A stretch of DNA of 64,000 bases from the NCBI GenBank assembly GCA_963693305.1, contig OY855910.1, positions 19,136,362 through 19,200,361 of the forward strand, read 5' to 3'. Both the position numbers and the translations under genes were made by a program. The stretch comes from Meandrina meandrites. Lineage: Eukaryota > Cnidaria > Anthozoa > Scleractinia > Meandrinidae. The first letter of the stretch is position 1, and the number at the start of each line of letters is the position of its first letter. The notes beneath the pieces are model-generated. The model was not told the DNA's origin. It worked only from the letters and a program-made list of their open reading frames with translations, and ran no database searches. Below, piece after piece: positions 59,301-64,000 of this stretch.

Positions 59301-61046
59301 TAATGAATGACAAATGATGTTACTAAAGTTCAAGGATTTTTTTAACATTGGAGGATGGGATGTTTTGACAGCAACAGGATGGGGAGGAGGGTTAAGCTGA
59401 AATAGATTGTACCTTTTTGGTTTAAAACTGCAACGGAGTTTGTTACTTACTATACAACACGATACCAACTGTGTGGAAGATGGTTGTATGGTGCATCTTG
59501 CCGCAGGTTCACGACCTGCTGAAAGGTCTGCGTTGCCGTTCCTAAAAGGCGTTTGCAAGCCGAGCGCGATCTAAAGGCACAAGACATCACCCCGACACGC
59601 TGGGAGGTCGCTGTTTCAGATCGCAGCAGCTGCAGACAAACCGTCAAGGCAGGTGCCGAGGAGCGAGTGGATGAGAGAGGAGCAGTGGGAGGAAAGAAGA
59701 GACCGCAGTCAGCAGAGGGCAGCATCAGCATCCGAAGACCAAGACACACACTTTGCTTGCAGGCATTGCAACAGAGTCTGCTTTTCCATGATATGATTGT
59801 TACAGCCACAGCAGACACCGTAACCACACAAGAGACTGAAATATGTCATTGGCTCCCGAGACAGACGGAAGTCAACAACAACATGCTCTGCTTATTTCTC
59901 TTGGTATTGGTATGTGGAACATCAATCGTGAAACAAAAACGAAAAATCAAAGATCGCTTTGCAGTAGCTTATTGTCACCTGGCTCTTCTCGTTATCCCAT
60001 CGTCTGCGAAGTGTAATAATCTACATTCAGCTCTTAAATAAGGAGAGGACACGTTATATTTTACCGAGTGCTGAATTAAGGTAACGGCTTCAAGAACAAC
60101 GCGCCACACCTCCAAGACAGCCCACGCGAAAACGCTAGACAAAATTTCTTTATCATTATTATTTGTATATAATCAGTGATAAAATACTTGCGTTAAGTTA
60201 ATTTGAATCTTGATATAAAGAAGAGGGTTTTTGAGCGTAAGATTAGCTGCGTCGCGGATTTAAGGCTGTTGTGAAACAAATCTATTTTGATAGATCTTAC
60301 TAGTAGTGCATATATTTTCACGTTCTAGTCTGTGCTAGTAAGGGTCGACTGTTTAAGGTACATGCAAGTTTATTTTACGTACATGACTGTAACGATCACA
60401 CTTACTTGAACCTTGGGTCGAATTGTGAAGTGCTGCCATCACAGTATCGTGTATCCGCTGGATACTGCACATACTCTCCGTCTATAGACCCGTAATATTG
60501 CCATGCCAACAGTGAAGACTTGTTAAAGTTTCTTCTGAACCCCTTTAATAACTCACTGTTGAGTCTAGAACTGTTTTGTGCACTTTGTAAAGTTGACTGT
60601 CTGATAGAACAGCCTGTTGTTAAATCTACGAATGAGCGAAGTTTATCACTGAAGTGAGTTGCATTGCTTGTTTCGTTTCGTCCGAGGCAGCATTTAGTAA
60701 TATTTACTTTTTGTGTCTCCGATGAAAGTTTTCGCACCTTTTTACTGAGGTCCTTTAAAACTCTTACAGAAGTGTCCAATCGATCAGCAGCATGTTGAGT
60801 TATACTGTAAAGCAATCTTGAAACGTCGATATCTTGATTGGCACAAGAAAGGGAATCATAGAGTTTCTGAAGATGGTTGAATCCGAGATTTCTCTCGAAT
60901 ACCTCATGCAGACAGTCTGCTAACTGCTTAGCAGCAGCGTTCGTTTGGGCGGTGCCAGCAACAAGTGATAAAGATAAATCACTGTTACCCAGTATGACGG
61001 AAATAACAAAAACTGTAAAAAGTTGTTTTAACAATGAGTTTGTCAT
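43971..61046 (-). CDS. CACHD1: VWA and Cache domain membrane protein (alpha2/delta or CACHD1 superfamily), 24 coding exons
   Basis: Coding exons total 4050 bases with consistent phases, giving 1349 residues, close to what I recall for vertebrate CACHD1 (about 1270). Order: signal peptide, VWA_N, VWA (about residues 228-400), double Cache (about 400-900), a cysteine-rich segment, a long C-terminal ectodomain, one transmembrane helix near residues 1248-1270 and a basic-then-acidic tail. Family knowledge: alpha2/delta proteins and CACHD1 are extracellular auxiliary subunits that bind voltage-gated calcium channels and raise their surface levels. A true transmembrane segment with a long tail favours CACHD1 over GPI-anchored alpha2/delta. 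The intact MIDAS (D233, S235, S237) is alpha2/delta-like. The exact orthology is inference. It is convergent with gene A. Confidence 0.9.
44803..45317. mobile_element. hAT-like MITE
   Basis: The ends CAGGGTTGGA and its complement are terminal; inside are several inverted and direct copies of CTCGCC/GGCGAG motifs. It is flanked by CCTTG on both sides (44798-44802 and 45318-45322). CAGGGTTG-type ends are typical of hAT elements, although a 5-base duplication is shorter than their usual 8. It lies in the last intron of gene B. Confidence 0.65.
45503..52237 (-). CDS. CACHD1: Gene B: C-terminal ectodomain exons
   Basis: Exons in transcript order: 52237-52185, 51634-51520, 51370-51170, 49195-49117, 48600-48504, 47352-47202, 47020-46860, 46359-46212, 45776-45503. 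The first has VDFDKDANMDWYVLERSG, an acidic loop joined to YIVFNFSNSTI. Exon 49195-49117 is cysteine-rich (CPCSCHMSYDECDN, then CPVPAPP across the join). Exon 47352-47202 ends CAGAAG followed by GCAAGT, a GC donor. For exon 46359-46212 I chose the acceptor TCTCCATAG because the nearer CCCCAG breaks the frame. The last exon of this set has a Ser/Thr-rich, probably O-glycosylated linker (TSSPLTPLTSSSESSTQHAD). Confidence 0.85.
48651..48936. mobile_element. Putative inverted-repeat MITE
   Basis: GTGCGTTCGATTGGCCTATT on the left and AATAGGGTCAATCGAACAC on the right are inverted near-copies about 250 bases apart. It lies directly upstream (in transcript sense) of exon 48600-48504. No target duplication was identified. 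Confidence 0.55.
49249..49424. mobile_element. pogo/Tigger-like MITE flanked by TA
   Basis: The ends CAGCGGAACCTCGATTTA and the complement of TAAATCGAGGTTCCACTG form inverted repeats, with TA on each side (49247-49248, 49425-49426). CAGTGGAACCTCG ends are characteristic of pogo-type Tc1/mariner elements. It is 176 bases long. In gene B transcript sense it ends only about 50 bases before the acceptor of exon 49195-49117. Confidence 0.85.
50010..50700. repeat. Three copies of a roughly 170-base repeat, one inverted
   Basis: Copy 1 begins about 50010 (ATGAAAGCC, then GAAGCACATGATAGCTGCTG and a KARTIKVLK-encoding stretch to about 50205). Copy 2 (partial) starts at 50213. Copy 3 lies on the opposite strand at about 50530-50695. 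The copies share peptide-like content in one frame (MKRQ, KARTI-V-LK), so the source may have been coding. The source is not recognised. Confidence 0.65.
52597..53254. mobile_element. piggyBac-like MITE in TTAA sites
   Basis: The element begins GGACGTTCGCGC and ends with its complement, flanked by TTAA on both sides (52593-52596, 53255-53258). Inside, ATCGATAGATTTTT-like and GGGGTCACCGAC motifs each occur twice in the same direction. There is no transposase. It lies in the intron between exons 53382-53295 and 52237-52185 of gene B. Confidence 0.8.
53295..56606 (-). CDS. CACHD1: Gene B: double-Cache region
   Basis: Exons in transcript order: 56606-56231, 55940-55792, 55652-55497, 55293-55156, 54869-54752, 54463-54364, 54264-54181, 53787-53680, 53382-53295. 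The large first exon ends the VWA domain (TYALGTGISSNSLQRLETIA) and starts Cache (SYYTSIKTPL, then RLGLMVTMSLALI, LRGVLALDLPLERLF). EGRTILHPSLPGP is a hallmark of alpha2/delta Cache domains. A second module has RFVGTQQGVLKTYPGLRLQ and GDVLAVMGLEMTESSF. For 54264 I chose CTTATTAG as acceptor over the later GTTTGTAG because it restores RFVGTQQG in frame. The donor at 54751 (GTCTGG) is weak. Confidence 0.87.
56896..58223 (-). CDS. CACHD1: Gene B: VWA domain exons
   Basis: Exons in transcript order: 58223-58079, 57616-57490, 57183-57116, 56997-56896. SWYVETASP closes the VWA_N motif begun in the first exon (FDPRFK). NLVIIIDRSGSMSG gives MIDAS D-x-S-x-S; GGSTFYAPAF supplies the MIDAS threonine and NIILFLTDGNPND the aspartate. 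All metal-coordinating positions are present, so divalent-ion binding is expected. The domain finishes in the next exon. Confidence 0.93.
58479..59310 (+). mobile_element. LINE reverse-transcriptase fragment (YADD box to 3' end)
   Basis: The frame starts with LHDLDYADDICLLS, the catalytic box, and continues through TGLRVSKEKTKVM and SYLGSIITESGG. After a stop and frameshift near 58808 it continues with TLLYGSETLKVT, then the RKWAWIG and KRKVGRP motifs, ending VDALCSTRS. It is antisense to gene B in its intron 60405-58224. It is decayed, with at least two disruptions and no 5' half. Confidence 0.82.
59450..59830 (+). mobile_element. Second LINE 3' fragment with zinc-finger-like end
   Basis: Adjacent to the fragment above but a different element: reading frames contain DITPTRWEVAVSDRSSCRQT. 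In another frame they contain QDTHFACRHCNRVCFS, the C-x2-C finger that ends many invertebrate LINE proteins. Frames are shifted relative to each other, so it is a relic. Confidence 0.65.
60406..61046 (-). CDS. CACHD1: Gene B first coding exon: signal peptide and VWA_N
   Basis: I place the start at the ATG at 61046 (MTNSLLKQLFTVFVISVILG), which gives a clear signal peptide; the open frame extends upstream without another ATG. The mature part is helical with NAAAKQLADCLHEVFERNLG and heptad-like DLSKKVRKLSS, then LLAWQYYGSIDGEYVQYPAD and FDPRF at the exon end, which together define the VWA_N domain. The donor GTAAGT follows 60406 in phase 2. An acceptor with a strong pyrimidine tract (TTTCCTCTCTCAACAG) ends at 61088, so a 5' UTR exon probably lies further upstream. 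Confidence 0.88.
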
Positions 61047-61087
61047 TGCCTTGCAGACAGGAAGTAATGGCAATTCTACTCCAATAG

Positions 61088-64000
61088 CTGTTGAGAGAGG
61101 AAAGAACAGATTAGTTCTTCCGGAAATTACAATGTCCCGTTTTCATTTCTAAAACCAATATTTGAAAAAAGGAATGTTTACTTATTTAATGGATCCGAAC
61201 AGCTAGAGAAAGAAAAATGTTAGCCAATTGTTTGAGGATGGCATTCCACCGTAACATGTATTTTCGACAAATAATTGTTCAATTATTTGCAGTCCTGTGT
61301 CGGTACGGCTGCCGACCTCCCGCATCGATCTCTTCCAAATAATATCTGATGAGAAATAACGAGTTACGTCGAGTACTTTTGAATTATGTTTTACGACGTA
61401 CTGATGAAAACCTCAAAATAACAATGTACTACTGTTAGAAAACACCATTAAAGTAATTTAAAAACTAAAAATGAAAAAGATGACTAAAAATGGAGAAGAT
61501 AACTACAAATGACAAACGACGACCTTAATAAAATTAAGGCTATATTTTTCATGATGCAAAAACCATGGCGTGGCTCTAACACTGACAAAAACGTAACTCG
61601 CTTAAAGATTTCACAAAACGTAGCAACTTATATAAAATACTGCATCTACGAATGTAACTCACTCACTCAGTGTTTGTTTGTTGGTTTTTTCCTTTTCTTG
61701 GATGTTTTAGGCAGTTTACCTCACAGAGTGCTTGGCTGAAGAATTACGCGTCTTGAGGAGTTTTTGTATCCGCCTAGATGCATTTGTTTTCAACTCAGAC
61801 TGCAAAAGAATGCAAAGGATCATTATGAGCAGGTTAGGTGAACTCTGTAAAGGCCAAACAACTTTGACGTACTGATACGGGTGTAAACATTGGCTTTGAA
61901 GTGCTAAGGCACTTACTGAGAGAGCTTACAGATAAGAACTTTCAGAGCGGTACGTTTACTCGCAACAGAATGTGCCAAGTTGTACTTTATTTTAAACTTG
62001 GAATTAAATTTACATTTCCAAGTGTAAGAAAGCGTTTCATAAAATACCGTTTTAAGTATTAAATACGAGTTCGATTTTTTGCATGCATGCGTGCCAAATG
62101 GCATGTTTTCACAGATTAGCTAAAAAGATTAAGCTGCAACTCATTTCCTGTTTGGATTTTCAATCAGTGACGGTTTGCAGGTAAATATTCCCAAATTGTG
62201 CAATATAGTTAGTTACTGTTACAGTATAAAAAATGGTTACCGTAATTGGCTCAAGTTTATTAGGAGAACAAGATATCAATCAATGTTTTCAGGAATCTGC
62301 AGTACAAATATGTTGAAAACAACTTGAGTTTATTTTCTGTTTAGAATTTTAGTCAACCAGTGTCGAAACCAGTGGCAGTTTGCAGGTGAATATTTGCCAC
62401 TCGTTCAATAAAATTAGCTACTGGTATAGTAAAAATGAAAGTTCCCAACTGGTTTTATTTGAAGAACAAGTTATGATTGCACCAGATCGGTAAATTTCAA
62501 ACGTATGTGGACAGTTTTAATGTTTTAATTTGTAATGATACGGGAGCGAACTTATGATTAAATAGGCTTGGATTCATAACTAAATGTTTGAAAAACCTTT
62601 CGCTGGCTCACCAGTCCCACAAGGAAATGATATTTTTGAAGAGGCGATTTTATATATCTATTGAGGCAATATAGATACGCAAGATACGCAAAGGCAAAGC
62701 GATTCATATAATACCGTAATGTTCCTACAACAAAACACACAGTCACTTTCATTGCTTACCCGGCTGGGAGGTCAATCACTTGGCACGGTAAATCATTCAC
62801 CGTAGTACTTTAGCTGCACACTGCAGATACGCAATAAAGTACGGTGTGTTACTCTGGTGACTGGTGACGACAACTGCACACTGATTGATTAAGACTAATG
62901 ACTGTCATCCGCACCCCACTGGCGTCTTTATATTGCGAAATGTATGCAAGTCAAACAATAGCTATTTACACAATAAAAAACCAGCCTACTGTAATCATAA
63001 ATGAGGCATAATGTAGCAAAGAACTGTACAGTGTGTGTCATCGACCACTTAGCCCCAGCAGAGCACATTACAATGAACAGGTCACACAAACGAATTACCT
63101 TCAGTCACTAACAACCTCTGCCAAGGAAAAAATTGGTGGCAATTCTACTAACTGAATCAGTAATGACACTCCTCTTACCAGGTATGGTTCTTATGACGCA
63201 TTTAACTGATTTCACTAAATCTGTTAATTTATTCAGAACTACGTCCATAGCACTCTAGTGATTTTTGTTTCGTGTCGTAAAATCAAACCAAAGTGGCCAA
63301 TCACAAGAGCGTGAGATTTTTAAACCAATCACAATCACAGCGTAGTAAAACAATACCAAAGTAATAACGGATCAAAGTGTATCTCCCGAACGAAAAAAAT
63401 GCATTTTCTTTTTTAATGCATTTTAATGTTGCGCATAATAACTTAATTCCATAAACAGCTTGACGGTAAAATACCCTCATTTAAATGGACAGAAAATAGT
63501 AGTTTCCATCCCAGAAATCAATAACGCAATGTGTTTTTGTTCAAACACGATCCACAAAAGGAAAGAGGGATGTTTAACCCTTTAAAACTCTTGAGTGATT
63601 TATACATTCACATTTCTCTTCATAAAATTAACACAGTGCTAATGATGACATAAAGTGAAATTCTCCCAAATGCAAACTATGATGTACATATGAGGACCAG
63701 TAAGGAGAACTTTTTTTGTTGAAATTGGGGCTAAAAGGGTCAACACCTATTCTTACAAACTTCAGGGTTTTTGTTTTGGTTACACTAGCAATACTGCTAT
63801 CACTCAAGTCTCATTATCATTCCATGCAATTGTTCTTCCTTTTCATTGGCCGAGAGCCCACCACGTGATCTGAAAAAAAAAGTGGTAAGGAGGCTGTACG
63901 CGGTTTAACAAAACCATTGAACATGTACAGTTATTGAACTCGGGTATCACAAAATACTGTTATTTGTCAGTGTCCCGCAGATCAGTTATTGGCCTCGATC
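61088..64000 (-). other. Upstream region of gene B
   Basis: No protein-coding exon was recognised. A near-repeat of ATCAATCAGTGACGGTTTGCAGGTAAATATT-type sequence occurs at about 62160-62220 and 62352-62410 (shared core GTTTGCAGGT and AATATT). Any promoter and non-coding first exon of gene B should lie here or beyond the window. No TATA-type promoter could be assigned. Confidence 0.4.

Noticed and set aside
62558..62752. Minus-strand frame starting MKVTVCFVVG as a possible first exon of gene B
   Set aside because: It could mimic a signal peptide but has no donor in a phase joining the 61087 acceptor that I could defend.
1..64000. CRISPR arrays, operons, bacterial ribosome binding sites
   Set aside because: The regularly spaced similar segments are EGF exons; everything else indicates a eukaryotic nuclear genome.

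Overview
This is eukaryotic, intron-rich, AT-rich nuclear DNA. EGF-array adhesion GPCRs, a GWCAS-type cysteine domain familiar from cnidarian proteins, and a mixture of L1/Tx1-like LINEs, tRNA-type SINEs and many small inverted-repeat transposons suggest a cnidarian, most likely a stony coral or other hexacorallian. The organism assignment is inference. No bacterial or operon-like features are present.

Two large genes converge tail to tail. Gene A (+ strand, from before base 1 to 41576) is the 3' part of a giant adhesion G-protein-coupled receptor. I could thread 65 exons (one partial) with consistent splice phase, giving 8196 coding bases, or 2731 visible residues. The domain order is 37 complete EGF-like exons (398-29520), a SEA-like domain (29769-31015), two more EGFs (31122-31473), a hormone-receptor motif (31550-32022), a GAIN domain with GPS (32581-35393) interrupted by a separately encoded 97-residue cysteine domain (33962-34252), seven transmembrane helices (36789-40015) and a short cytoplasmic tail ending at 41576. 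The N-terminus lies outside the window.

Gene B (- strand, start codon at 61046, stop at 43971) is a von Willebrand A plus double-Cache protein of the calcium-channel alpha2/delta and CACHD1 superfamily. It has 24 coding exons totalling 4050 bases (1349 residues), with a signal peptide, VWA_N, VWA with an intact MIDAS, Cache repeats, a cysteine-rich stretch, one transmembrane helix and a tail of roughly 80 residues.

The introns hold a damaged L1/Tx1-type LINE (21817-27379), pieces of other LINEs, a SINE, at least six MITE-like elements (four with matching flanking duplications) and microsatellites. The most notable observations are a seven-EGF super-repeat copied at least three times, marked both by exon identity and by a shared intron sequence; the symmetric phase-1 exon that splits the GAIN domain; two GC-AG introns, one per gene; and a foreign-looking repeat structure at 9496-12369. 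Exon boundaries come from splice motifs and reading-frame continuity read by eye, with no transcript support.
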